From Gemmatimonadaceae bacterium (GTDB lineage: Bacteria; Gemmatimonadota; Gemmatimonadetes; Gemmatimonadales; Gemmatimonadaceae): a DNA stretch of 9,544 bases. Under the pieces are notes generated by a model. It worked only from the letters and a program-made list of their open reading frames with translations. It made no database searches and was not told the origin of the DNA. How positions within the stretch are numbered: position 1 is the first letter of the stretch; every line of letters begins with the position of its first letter. The position numbers and the translations under genes are program-made. This document shows, in pieces, positions 1 through 6,891 of the stretch. The stretch lies in assembly GCA_025357975.1 (NCBI GenBank), contig JANYKY010000393.1, positions 1 through 9,544 on the forward strand. Reading direction: 5' to 3'.

Positions 1-330
1 ATACATCGGCAAAAGAGTCACCCGCTCCGCAGTTAACGGAACGACGACAACGTCTCCCTGATCAGCGATGCGTGCTGACCCGATCGGAACCAGAACATCC
101 CTGTCGCCATGCGACGCGGCGATTGCGGAGTGAAGGCGCACATCGAGATAGCGCGTCCGCATCCCATCCATATCCACGAGAAGATCGTGAACCTTGCCGA
201 CGTCTTTTCCATCGGACGAGTCGACACGCCAGCCACGGATATCCTTGTAGCCTTCGGAAACCTGAAAGTCCTTCAGCTCGGAAAGGGGGGCGATTTGCGC
301 TCCATCCTCTGTTCTATAGTCCTTCGACAT
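1..330 (-). CDS. PRC-barrel domain protein (C-terminus outside window)
   Basis: The reverse strand is open from an ATG at 330 to the left edge, giving 110 codons with no stop, so the gene is partial. About residues 30-66 read as a PRC-barrel (IRGWRVDSSDGKDVGKVHDL, then a YLDVRL strand), the beta-barrel first known from the reaction-centre H subunit. In non-photosynthetic bacteria it occurs in small, often stress- or envelope-linked proteins of unclear role. A second strand-rich stretch follows at residues 79-107 (VLVPIGSARI, then VVVVPLT). There is no signal peptide or membrane segment in the visible part. The start is supported by GGAGG five bases upstream. Its A is shared with the TGA stop of the upstream membrane-protein gene (TGATG), so translation of the two is probably coupled. 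The fold call is fairly sure; the function is not known. Confidence 0.8.
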   Translation of the reverse strand, partial: MSKDYRTEDGAQIAPLSELKDFQVSEGYKDIRGWRVDSSDGKDVGKVHDLLVDMDGMRTRYLDVRLHSAIAASHGDRDVLVPIGSARIADQGDVVVVPLTAERVTLLPMY

Positions 331-542
331 CAGACCCTCCGGAAGTTCAAACTGTAAGACGTCGGAATAGAAATGCTCGCGACTCGAGTGACGGGCGTAA
401 TGCTCGATGTCGTCGTGCCTGCTGTGCTGTTCTTGTTCGTCCACCAGTACCAGCCCGCCACGACCAGCAAAATTACAAGCAATACGAGTAGCAACGGTGT
501 AACTGTTCGGCGCGGCTTACGCTCGATGGGAATTTCGGCCAT
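330..542 (-). CDS. Small single-span membrane protein
   Basis: This is a 70-residue protein. A basic N-terminus (ERKPRR, residues 7-12) is followed by one strongly hydrophobic helix at about residues 14-34 ending in WYWW, then a Ser/Thr-rich tail of about 35 residues. The positive-inside rule puts the N-terminus in the cytoplasm and the tail outside. The start is supported by GGAGG six bases before the ATG. The stop overlaps the start of the PRC-barrel gene by one base, so the two form a tight operon. Short proteins with a very similar N-terminus occur in Gemmatimonadota as far as I recall, without known function. The gene is real on the evidence of RBS, coupling and amphipathic design. A role as a membrane anchor or partner of the PRC-barrel protein is only an inference. 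Confidence 0.75.
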   Translation of the reverse strand: MAEIPIERKPRRTVTPLLLVLLVILLVVAGWYWWTNKNSTAGTTTSSITPVTRVASISIPTSYSLNFRRV

Positions 543-696
543 GGAAAACCTCCAAAAGGGGCACTACTTCCAGCACAGGTGCATGCCTCTCATGCAACCG
601 CCGTTCCCAAACCCATCTGGCCTGGCGCACTGGTGGACTCTCGACCTTTCGGTGGCCAACATTGATTGGGTCTGATCAACCCAAAACGACGTAAAC
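543..696. promoter_or_regulatory. Divergent intergenic region with short inverted repeat
   Basis: This 154-base spacer separates the minus-strand membrane-protein/PRC operon from the plus-strand DinB gene, so promoters for both must lie here or very close. An inverted repeat TTGGGT-N7-ACCCAA sits at 666-684, 12 bases before the DinB start. It could be an operator or a chance palindrome. I see no convincing -35/-10 pair on either strand. The DinB start has no clear Shine-Dalgarno sequence. Confidence 0.35.
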
Positions 697-1227
697 ATGG
701 CAAATACCGAGTGGTGGCAACGCGGGCCGGTCGAGGGCATCCCGGCACTTCTGCAACCTGTCGCGCACATCCTTCTTCAGGTGGATGAAAGCGTCGGCGA
801 GCTGGTCGAAAACCTTACCGAATCAGAATGGAACGCACGTCCCGGAGGAGTCGCCTCGGCCGCTTTTCACGTGCGTCACATGACCGGAGTGATTGACCGG
901 CTCTTTACGTATGCGCACGGCAAAACCCTGTCTGCGGATCAGTTCGCAGCTTTGAGGTCTGAGGGCGATCAGCTGACCCTCGCGGAAATTCCCCGAGTAA
1001 TGGCCGCGTTGCATGACCGTATCGAAGCGGCATTGGCCCAGCTCAAGTCAATGGATCCCTCAACGCTCTCTGATTTTCGCGAAGTTGGACGAGCTAAGTT
1101 GCCATCAACGGTAATTGGCTGCCTTGTGCATGGGGCGGAACACTCGATGCGCCATACTGGGCAGCTCTCAGTCACTGCACGCATCGTGAGGTTAGAGACG
1201 GGGAAGGGCGATAGGGCCCAGCCTTGA
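697..1227 (+). CDS. DinB/YfiT-fold putative metal-dependent protein
   Basis: This 176-residue, probably cytosolic protein has the four-helix DinB/YfiT fold. The family binds a divalent metal through three histidines: one on the second helix and two in an HxxxH on the last. Here candidates for the first are H58 or H61 (FHVRHMTGV), and the pair is H149/H153 in AEHSMRHTGQ, so the site looks complete. Characterised relatives include thiol S-transferases that use bacillithiol or mycothiol, and a mycothiol-dependent isomerase; most members are uncharacterised. There is no signal peptide. The ATG at 697 fits the family's usual N-terminal length, although no good ribosome binding site precedes it. 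The lipoprotein gene starts 33 bases downstream on the same strand, so they may share a transcript. The family call is firm; the substrate is unknown. Confidence 0.85.
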   Translation: MANTEWWQRGPVEGIPALLQPVAHILLQVDESVGELVENLTESEWNARPGGVASAAFHVRHMTGVIDRLFTYAHGKTLSADQFAALRSEGDQLTLAEIPRVMAALHDRIEAALAQLKSMDPSTLSDFREVGRAKLPSTVIGCLVHGAEHSMRHTGQLSVTARIVRLETGKGDRAQP

Positions 1228-1260
1228 AACTTAAAGAACCCGACTCCATTATCTGACATC

Positions 1261-1662
1261 ATGCGCAAATTTCTGATCGCCTTAATCGTCGCGTCCTCCG
1301 TTGCATGTTCCAGCGGAGCAGTCACGGGCAGCTCCACCATCACCGGCACGTACAGGCTGCGGTCGATCAACGGGGCTGTGTTGCCGTATACGACGTCCAC
1401 AAGTGGAGGCGCAACGACTGAGATAGTCGACGATCAAATCACCTTCGACCAGTCGTCCACGTACTCGGAGTCGGGTCACACCCGTACTACCGCAAACAGC
1501 CAGGTAACTGTCTCGACCAATAGCCAGAGTGGTTCTTACACCCTGCAGGGGAACGCGATCTCGCTCGCGGCCGCAAACGGTGGTAGTGGCAGGTCTGGTA
1601 CGATTATCAACGACAGAATCACTTTCGTAGAGGGCGGCCTGACGTCGGTATTCACCAAATAG
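1261..1662 (+). CDS. Small putative lipoprotein, lipocalin-like
   Basis: This 133-residue protein has a short lipoprotein-type signal (MRKFLIALIVASSVAC). C16 is the predicted lipidated cysteine, although the residue at -3 is Ser rather than the preferred Leu. The mature part is rich in Ser, Thr and Gly and predicted to be all beta. The opening GTYRLRSINGAVLPY resembles the first strands of small lipocalin/META-like envelope proteins (the GTW.L.SVNG.PLP pattern). Alternating strands ending in ITFVEGG and SVFTK complete a likely small barrel. No ligand can be named. No strong ribosome binding site is visible before the ATG. The gene is convergent with the phosphofructokinase gene, with 10 bases between stop codons. 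The coding call rests on the signal, the lipobox and the strand pattern. Confidence 0.75.
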   Translation: MRKFLIALIVASSVACSSGAVTGSSTITGTYRLRSINGAVLPYTTSTSGGATTEIVDDQITFDQSSTYSESGHTRTTANSQVTVSTNSQSGSYTLQGNAISLAAANGGSGRSGTIINDRITFVEGGLTSVFTK

Positions 1663-1681
1663 CGACCGCCCGTTAGTCGCT
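1661..1681. other. Inverted repeat spanning two convergent stop codons
   Basis: AGCGAC (1661-1666) and GTCGCT (1676-1681) form a perfect 6-bp inverted repeat with a 9-base loop. It takes in the end of the lipoprotein stop (TAG, 1660-1662) and the whole phosphofructokinase stop (TAA, 1675-1673 on the minus strand). It could act as a small bidirectional 3'-end hairpin. It lacks the U-tract of an intrinsic terminator on either strand and may be a coincidence. Confidence 0.25.
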
Positions 1682-2863
1682 CGTCATTATGAACAACGGC
1701 GCTCCGTCGAAGTCATAGATCGGCCGCAACCGATCGGTGTTGTAGTACTTCGAGATATCGACGACTTTCTTCTCCGACGTCACGCTCGAGATCGGCACAC
1801 TGTCGTAGAATCCTTTGTGCACGCTGACCAAACGGCCGAACTCTTTCTTTAGGATCAGGTCTAAAGCAAGGTTTCCGAATGCCATCGGCACAATCGAGTC
1901 GAGCGCGTCGGGTTCACCCGAGCGAACCAGATAACCCAGCCGCTGGCTGACAACATCGATGCGCCGGCCATTGTTGTAGCGGGCAGAATGCTCCTTCAGC
2001 CCATCGGCGACCTTGTCCCCGATACCGCCGAGCTTGCGGTGGCCGAACATATCGGTCTCATCACCCTCGAAGCTCATTCCCTCTTCGGCCTTCAATCCCG
2101 CGCCTTCGGACACGAGCACAACCGAATACTTGCTCGGATTTCTGTTGTGATCGTAGACCATGAGCTCGGTGAGCTGCTCGAGATCGGTCGGGCATTCGGG
2201 AATGAGACAGCGATCCGCTGCACCGGCCATGGTCGGAAGAAGCGCCGTGAAGCCTGCGTACCTTCCGAACACCTCGATTACCAGGAACCGCTCATGTGAA
2301 CCGGCCGAGGTGCGGAGCCGATGTGTCAGCTCGATGGTGCGCGTGACACACGTACTGAAGCCGATGCAGTAATCAGTGCCGTAAACATCGTTGTCCATCG
2401 TTTTCGGAATTGCAACGACGTGCACCCCTTCATCGTGAAGGCGCTTGCCGTAGCTCAGAGTGTCGTCGCCACCAATGGGAATCAGTGCATCGACTCCAAT
2501 GTGTTCGAGATTCCGGAGCACATCCTTCGTCACATCATTGAGCGGTTGATCGTAACCGCTGAGGTGCGAAGGCACTCGGGCAAGGGGCAAATGGCTCGGC
2601 CGCGTTCGTGAGGTGTGCAGGAACGTGCCCCCGGTACGGGCGGCGCGGTTCACAATCGCCTCTGACAGTTCCTGCACATTCTCAGAGTTGTCGGCGCCGG
2701 CATCTCTATTGTAGTCGACGATGCCCGCCCAGCCCCGCCGAATGCCGATAACCCGGTAACCTTCACGGAGCGCGCGAATCGTGATTGCCCTGATCGCGGG
2801 ATTGAGACCGGGGACATCGCCGCCGCCCGTAAGAATTGCGATTGTTCGGTTGTTACTTGCCAT
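1673..2863 (-). CDS. 6-phosphofructokinase, PPi-dependent type by signature
   Basis: This 396-residue member of the PfkA family phosphorylates fructose 6-phosphate to fructose 1,6-bisphosphate. The N-terminal phosphate loop reads LTGGGDVPGLN (11-21). The donor site is GGDD (131-134) and the catalytic motif is PKTMDND (153-159), with D157 as the expected base. In ATP-dependent enzymes these read GGDG and PGTIDND. The Asp and Lys found here at both discriminating positions are the hallmark of pyrophosphate-dependent enzymes, which run the step reversibly. Fructose 6-phosphate contacts are expected in VFGRYAGF (198-205), SEGAG (252-256) and the QRLGYLVRSGEPDA stretch (307-320). The protein is longer than E. 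coli PfkA (about 320 residues), as in several PPi-type clades. The start is the ATG at 2863, with a GGAG unusually close to it. It lies 94 bases downstream of the TPR gene on the same strand and may or may not share its transcript. The family is certain; the donor is inferred from the two residues. Confidence 0.95.
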   Translation of the reverse strand: MASNNRTIAILTGGGDVPGLNPAIRAITIRALREGYRVIGIRRGWAGIVDYNRDAGADNSENVQELSEAIVNRAARTGGTFLHTSRTRPSHLPLARVPSHLSGYDQPLNDVTKDVLRNLEHIGVDALIPIGGDDTLSYGKRLHDEGVHVVAIPKTMDNDVYGTDYCIGFSTCVTRTIELTHRLRTSAGSHERFLVIEVFGRYAGFTALLPTMAGAADRCLIPECPTDLEQLTELMVYDHNRNPSKYSVVLVSEGAGLKAEEGMSFEGDETDMFGHRKLGGIGDKVADGLKEHSARYNNGRRIDVVSQRLGYLVRSGEPDALDSIVPMAFGNLALDLILKKEFGRLVSVHKGFYDSVPISSVTSEKKVVDISKYYNTDRLRPIYDFDGAPLFIMTSD

Positions 2864-2957
2864 GCTCCAAAGTTATCACCGACAGCGCGCTGCCGAACGC
2901 TTACCACGGAATGACTATAAGCCCCCGCTTGAAGGTCTCAGGCCGGCTTACCCTGCA

Positions 2958-4214
2958 TCACGGTGCAGGGGACGCGACGCCAAGCGCGCGCGCATGCTCG
3001 GTCAACAGTACATCCTGAGTGTGCTGCGAGAGAGCGAGCTTCATTTCGGTGCGCGCTTCTGCAAGCAGCCCATTCCGATACAGGGCCCATGCCATGATGT
3101 CGTGACCATAGACGTCTTTGCGAATGCGCAGCTCCATCCTCGCGCGCCGCAATACGTCGGCACGATCCTGCGCGGTTCCGTGGTCCAGGATAAACAATCC
3201 CCACGCGCGATGAATTACGCCAGGCTGCTTCAATGCACTGACTGACATAGCGCGGGCGTAACTCGCAGCCTGGGCAGTATCGCCGAGCCTGGCATACGCG
3301 AGACTGACTGTGCCAAGCGTTGCAGGGTCGAGTTGAACGGCGGTCGCTCGCTCACCGAAGTCGACGGCCTTCTGCCAGTCACCCTTCATTAGCGCCGCAT
3401 GAGCGAGTCCACCGAGCACTCGAACATCATCGGGATGCTTCGCAAGGCCGATTACAAACTGCGAGTCAGCGGCGGCAATATTTCCCGAGCGAAGCTCGAG
3501 GTCTCCGAGGCGGTAGTGAAACCAGGCGGCTTGATCGCGCGGAAGATCGTCACGACGGTCTACGTCAACGATGGCCTGCTGCAGGTAGTGTCGTGCCAGA
3601 TCATTATGCCCGGTAACCTCATACCATCGAGCGAGACGCGCTCCGTTGGTAAAATTTCGTCCGTCATAGTTGATCGCTTCGAAATGCCGGGCAGCGGCGG
3701 TATAATCGCCGAGCTCGAGCTCGATCTCGCCAAGAAGCGCGAGGTGGGATGGATTGGCTGGGTCGAGGGAATCGATACGTTGAGCGACAGTTCGGGCTTC
3801 CCGGAATTCGTGCCTCGCCATCAGCAGACTGGCGAGCATCGAAAAAGCCTGATCATTTCGCTGACTACGCTCGGCTACTGATTCACGAGCGAGCTGCAAC
3901 GCGCTATCCAGATCAGCGGTCGACCCTGTGTTGCGCGAGCGAGTAAAGAGCAAGCCGGCAAGAACGACGTGGTCGGCTGCGCTCCGCTTATCCTCGCGAA
4001 CGCGCTTCGTGTAAAACTCGATATCCCGGTCGCGAATGTCAGATTCGTTTCGCGGCGCTGTGGACATCACAGTCAGCGGCCTGGCGTTTATGAAATCCGC
4101 GCGCCCGGCCTTTCGTTGATGCTGTATTGACGCAACACCGATGGCCATCCCGATAGCGACGAGACCGACACCGATGCCAGTGGTGACTGGATAAGCATGC
4201 GCACGTTGTGACAT
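2958..4214 (-). CDS. Membrane-anchored TPR-repeat protein
   Basis: From the ATG at 4214 this is a 418-residue protein. A hydrophobic segment at about residues 12-31 (TTGIGVGLVAIGMAIGVASI) anchors it or directs export. From about residue 80 the chain is helical with tetratricopeptide-like repeats, for example SHLALLGEIELELGDYTAAA (156-175), WFHYRLGDLELRSGNIAAAD (231-250), VRVLGGLAHAALMKGDWQKA (264-283) and LGTVSLAYARLGDTAQAASY (300-319). The C-terminal RKDVYGHDIMAWALYRNG (365-382) resembles the end of TPR proteins I associate with DUF4331 loci. TPR arrays bind other proteins, so it may be a partner of the two upstream DUF4331 proteins. An in-frame GTG at 4271 would add 19 residues. I prefer 4214 because the extension is unlike a signal sequence and the DNA there is AT-rich leader-like, but neither start has a clear ribosome binding site. 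Confidence 0.85.
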   Translation of the reverse strand: MSQRAHAYPVTTGIGVGLVAIGMAIGVASIQHQRKAGRADFINARPLTVMSTAPRNESDIRDRDIEFYTKRVREDKRSAADHVVLAGLLFTRSRNTGSTADLDSALQLARESVAERSQRNDQAFSMLASLLMARHEFREARTVAQRIDSLDPANPSHLALLGEIELELGDYTAAARHFEAINYDGRNFTNGARLARWYEVTGHNDLARHYLQQAIVDVDRRDDLPRDQAAWFHYRLGDLELRSGNIAAADSQFVIGLAKHPDDVRVLGGLAHAALMKGDWQKAVDFGERATAVQLDPATLGTVSLAYARLGDTAQAASYARAMSVSALKQPGVIHRAWGLFILDHGTAQDRADVLRRARMELRIRKDVYGHDIMAWALYRNGLLAEARTEMKLALSQHTQDVLLTEHARALGVASPAP

Positions 4215-4304
4215 ATGATGACGGATATGATTAAAATTGAAGGCGACCGACTCCCGCTCGCAGCGCAGCACGAGGCTGTGTTACGGACGGGAGCGGCCGA
4301 GGGA

Positions 4305-4952
4305 TCAAAGCGTCGGTGAAGCCAGGTATGGAAACGACGAGCTGAATGCCTTGTCGTTCGCATTCACATTGTCAGTACACAGCGGCAACTGACCATTGTC
4401 GCAATACGCGCCAGTGGGGCTGATGACCTTGCCGAAGATGGCAGACAGGCCGGCGTCGACCACGTCATCTCTGAGGTTACGGCCGCCCCAGCCGTTTGCG
4501 AGTGCCCATGAAAGCCAGCCTGATGTGGCTGGATTACGCGACGACTCCACGATGAGCATGTCCGGATACAGCACTGCTCCGAGAGTGTTCGCGACTACCG
4601 GCTCCGCACCGCGGAACGCGTTGATGAACGCAAGACTCTCTGGGCCGAACTGCGCCGTGTTATACGGCTGCGTGCGATTGTACGCATCGTGATCGGCCTT
4701 CATAATCGTAACTTCGCTGACGAGCGGGTTGCCGAGGAAATCGGTCTGCTCGTAAACGACGTTGTCGTCTACGGAATCGTCGTCGTCGTTCGCGGAGCCA
4801 TCCTTGCTTGACTGACTCGCCGTGACGCCGGTGATATCCTTTTGTGCCGTGCTGTCGCTGCATGCACCGAGAGCGAACAGGGCGGCGAATGTCATCGCGA
4901 GGATGGACGCGTTCTTCGCGCGTGCCACAGTCGCAAGCTTCGTTGCCAACAT
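4305..4952 (-). CDS. DUF4331 C-terminal-half-like lipoprotein
   Basis: This 215-residue protein begins at the ATG at 4952, preceded by AGGAG nine bases upstream. An upstream in-frame extension to 5045 is rejected because it lacks a signal-like N-terminus and runs into the preceding gene. The signal ends in an excellent lipobox, LGAC (28-31), so C31 should be lipidated. A very acidic linker follows (NDDDDSVDDN, 55-64). The body has phrases typical of the second half of DUF4331 proteins: DFLGNPLVSEVTI (71-83), a DAYNRTQP segment (89-96), ALANGWGGRNLRDDVVDAGL (150-169) and a C-terminal NANDKAFSSSFPYLASP (197-213). It lacks the DVNDVYAF opening of a full-length protein. It follows the N-terminal-half gene by 46 bases, which suggests the two halves act together in the envelope. 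Two cysteines (184, 192) could form a disulfide. The molecular function of DUF4331 is unknown. Confidence 0.85.
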   Translation of the reverse strand: MLATKLATVARAKNASILAMTFAALFALGACSDSTAQKDITGVTASQSSKDGSANDDDDSVDDNVVYEQTDFLGNPLVSEVTIMKADHDAYNRTQPYNTAQFGPESLAFINAFRGAEPVVANTLGAVLYPDMLIVESSRNPATSGWLSWALANGWGGRNLRDDVVDAGLSAIFGKVISPTGAYCDNGQLPLCTDNVNANDKAFSSSFPYLASPTL

Positions 4953-4998
4953 GTGTGTGAACTCCTGAGGCTTGGTTGAATGAAAAGGAGGCATCGTC

Positions 4999-5748
4999 TT
5001 AGTTGCGAACGCGGCTTGTTGTTGCCCAGACACCGAAGCGACCATTGGTCGCCGGATTTGCGAGCAACGAAGTCGGCAGCTCGATCACGATGGCCATGTC
5101 GTTGATGCCACGGAGGAAGTCCACAGCAGGGTCAGAGCCAGTAGCTGAGCGAAATGTGAGCGGACCCTGGGTCACATTTGCGAGCGGGCCTCCCACAGGA
5201 CGCCGATCAGGCAGGATGCGGAAAAATGCCTCGAGATCAATGAAGAACGGATCGTCACGCGGGCCGGCGAAGAGCTTGATGCCGTTGGACTCGATGACGG
5301 TGTTCGTATAGCCCTTGATTGGCGTTCCGCCGACGAGCGTGTTGAGAGTGCCGACACTATTCGGCTTCACTGGCCCACGGAGTGTCACCTTCTGTTTTCC
5401 GGGCGGGCCGGTAAAGGTGAGCTGGAAGACGAGGTCTTCGCGCGCATCGCCGGTATTGTCGACCTTGATCTGATACAGCTCCTGATCCTTGTTGCCGAAC
5501 GTGAAGCTCGGGGTGTTCGCCGGAGTGAGTGGTGAGCTTGTGCCCAGAACGAGAACGGTATGGGCTGGATTGCCCGGTGCGGGGAAAGCATAGACGTCGT
5601 TGACGTCGAACCGCGGTGACATTTCGACCAGCGGAGTATCCTGATGGTCTGATGCGACCACAGCTCGGACCGCGACTACTGATCCGGCCGCAACGGCGAC
5701 GGCGGTGAGTGCCAGAAGCGACACTCTGGGGTGATTCCATTTCTTCAT
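4999..5748 (-). CDS. Exported DUF4331 N-terminal-half protein
   Basis: This 249-residue protein has a Sec-type signal (basic MKKWNHPR, then a hydrophobic stretch to about residue 32) likely cleaved before SDHQDTP. The mature protein opens with SDHQDTPLVEMSPRFDVNDV (33-52) followed by YAFPAP, the standard opening of DUF4331 proteins. It also carries the family's AGPRDDPFFIDLEAFF block (161-176) and a late FGVWATTSR strand (238-246). Full-length members I know of are about 450-500 residues. This one stops where the middle of such a protein would be, and the missing half appears to be the next gene. The start ATG has GGAG six bases upstream. It is the first gene of the minus-strand cluster, with its promoter in the divergent region 5749-5901. 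Conserved His35 and Asp residues could bind metal, which is speculation. Confidence 0.9.
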   Translation of the reverse strand: MKKWNHPRVSLLALTAVAVAAGSVVAVRAVVASDHQDTPLVEMSPRFDVNDVYAFPAPGNPAHTVLVLGTSSPLTPANTPSFTFGNKDQELYQIKVDNTGDAREDLVFQLTFTGPPGKQKVTLRGPVKPNSVGTLNTLVGGTPIKGYTNTVIESNGIKLFAGPRDDPFFIDLEAFFRILPDRRPVGGPLANVTQGPLTFRSATGSDPAVDFLRGINDMAIVIELPTSLLANPATNGRFGVWATTSRVRN

Positions 5749-5901
5749 TTGCTGCTCCAGGTTGGGAGAAAGACAGCGAACCGCACGGCAGTTCTCTGGC
5801 TTTACGCCGGTTTGCAGAATCCGGATCTCTCAACCGGTTTTCTGCTTCCGGTTTATGGAGCGGGCCTTCCGAACCGTAAAAAAACGTGGGAAACTATACA
5901 C
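5749..5901. promoter_or_regulatory. Divergent promoter region with four CCGG-centred repeats
   Basis: This 153-base spacer lies between the divergent DUF4331 and esterase genes. CCGG tetramers start at 5807, 5821, 5834 and 5848, a spacing of 14, 13 and 14 bases. Three extend to CCGGTTT and one reads CCGGAT; the third sits inside the palindrome AACCGGTT (5832-5839). Such phased short repeats could be binding sites for a regulator controlling both directions. I see no clear sigma-70 promoter. A TATACA at 5895-5900 lies too close to the esterase ATG unless that mRNA is nearly leaderless. Confidence 0.4.
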
Positions 5902-6753
5902 ATGCATCGAGATCGCTTCGTCCTGACTAGTCTGCTGTTCATCGCTTCAGTCGCATGCACCCAGGCGACAATTGGAAATGCGGTGCCGTCCGTGCCTTCT
6001 ACTCGAGTCGCACGTGTCGATTCGGTACTCGCGCACGACACCTTCACCATCCAGTCGACAGCGCTTGCCGAGCCGCGCAAGATCAACGTCTATACGCCCG
6101 CACAATACTACGGGAACCGCAGGGAATTTCCGGTTCTCTTCATGCCTGACGGTGGGCTCGACGAGGATTTTCCGCACGTCATTCGTGCTGTCGATTCGTT
6201 GATAGCGGTGCACGCGATTCGCCCAATAATCGTTGTCGGCGTCCCGAATACTCAACGACGACGTGACATGACCGGGCAGACTCGGATGAAGTCAGACAGC
6301 GCGATTGCGCCGCGCGTCGGAGGCTCGGCCGAGTTTCGACGCTTTTTTCGTCATGAGCTTCTGCCCGAGATAGCTCGACGGTATCGTGTCACACCCGAAC
6401 GCGGAATTATCGGCGAGTCGCTCGCCGGTTTGTTCATTGTCGAAACATTCCTCGAGGAGCCGGATCTCTTTACCCATTACATGGCGCTCGACCCAAGCGT
6501 CTGGTGGAACGGAGGGGCGATCGTGGATTCGGCGACAGCGCAACTCGCCAGGTTCACTGCGAAAACCCGGTCGCTGTACATCGCGACATCGTTGGAGCCG
6601 AGCACGTCTGTTGGCTCCTCGCGTATCATTGCGGCAATCCGGGCAGCGCCGCCGGGTGCACTTCGCTGGAAGTACGATCCGCGACCGGATCTGACACACG
6701 GGACAATCTTTCGTGGGACGGAGTCGCTTGCGCTCGTCGACGCGTTCCATTGA
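5902..6753 (+). CDS. Putative esterase lipoprotein, alpha/beta hydrolase
   Basis: This 283-residue protein belongs to the putative-esterase (esterase D/Fes-like) branch of alpha/beta hydrolases. An N-terminal lipoprotein signal ends in ASVAC, with C19 the predicted lipidation site. Core features are KINVYTPAQYY (60-70), FPVLFMPDGG (76-85) at the oxyanion region, VVGVPNTQRRRDM (111-123), the nucleophile elbow GESLAG (171-176) with S173 catalytic, and a C-terminal DLTHGTIF (263-270) with H266 the likely catalytic histidine. The acid is not obvious by eye. Relatives hydrolyse siderophore, thioester or acyl-ester substrates; nothing here fixes the substrate. Membrane anchoring suggests it acts in the periplasm or at the outer membrane. 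The frame is open back to 5731, but the ATG at 5902 is chosen because the signal peptide starts there. Only a weak GGGA precedes it. Confidence 0.88.
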   Translation: MHRDRFVLTSLLFIASVACTQATIGNAVPSVPSTRVARVDSVLAHDTFTIQSTALAEPRKINVYTPAQYYGNRREFPVLFMPDGGLDEDFPHVIRAVDSLIAVHAIRPIIVVGVPNTQRRRDMTGQTRMKSDSAIAPRVGGSAEFRRFFRHELLPEIARRYRVTPERGIIGESLAGLFIVETFLEEPDLFTHYMALDPSVWWNGGAIVDSATAQLARFTAKTRSLYIATSLEPSTSVGSSRIIAAIRAAPPGALRWKYDPRPDLTHGTIFRGTESLALVDAFH

Positions 6754-6891
6754 GACCATGTAGACGTTCAAAGGGTTGATTCGGGCGTCGATGATGCGCA
6801 GCATTGGTTTGCTTCATCAGGCGACTATTAGCGGTCGAATGAACATCGGGCGTTCTATTCCATGTAAGCCTTCCTCCATCCGGAGTTTTTA

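Noticed and set aside
72..491. 139-residue plus-strand open frame at the left end
   Set aside because: It is antisense to the PRC-barrel and membrane-protein genes, is rich in Arg, Ser and Pro as shadow frames are, and has no ribosome binding site or recognisable domain.
3399..3881. 160-residue plus-strand open frame inside the TPR gene
   Set aside because: It lies entirely antisense to the TPR gene, whose repeats are clearly recognisable; the frame has no family resemblance.
5357..5833. 158-residue minus-strand open frame overlapping the DUF4331 N-half gene
   Set aside because: It is an alternative frame of a gene with a firm family match and signal peptide; its composition (Arg- and Ser-rich) is that of a shadow.
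5731..5901. Upstream extension of the esterase gene to 5731
   Set aside because: It would bury the lipoprotein signal peptide inside the protein and overlap the start of the divergent DUF4331 gene.
6292..6804. 170-residue minus-strand open frame under the esterase gene
   Set aside because: It is antisense to an esterase with intact catalytic motifs; its CXXC-like cysteines are incidental.
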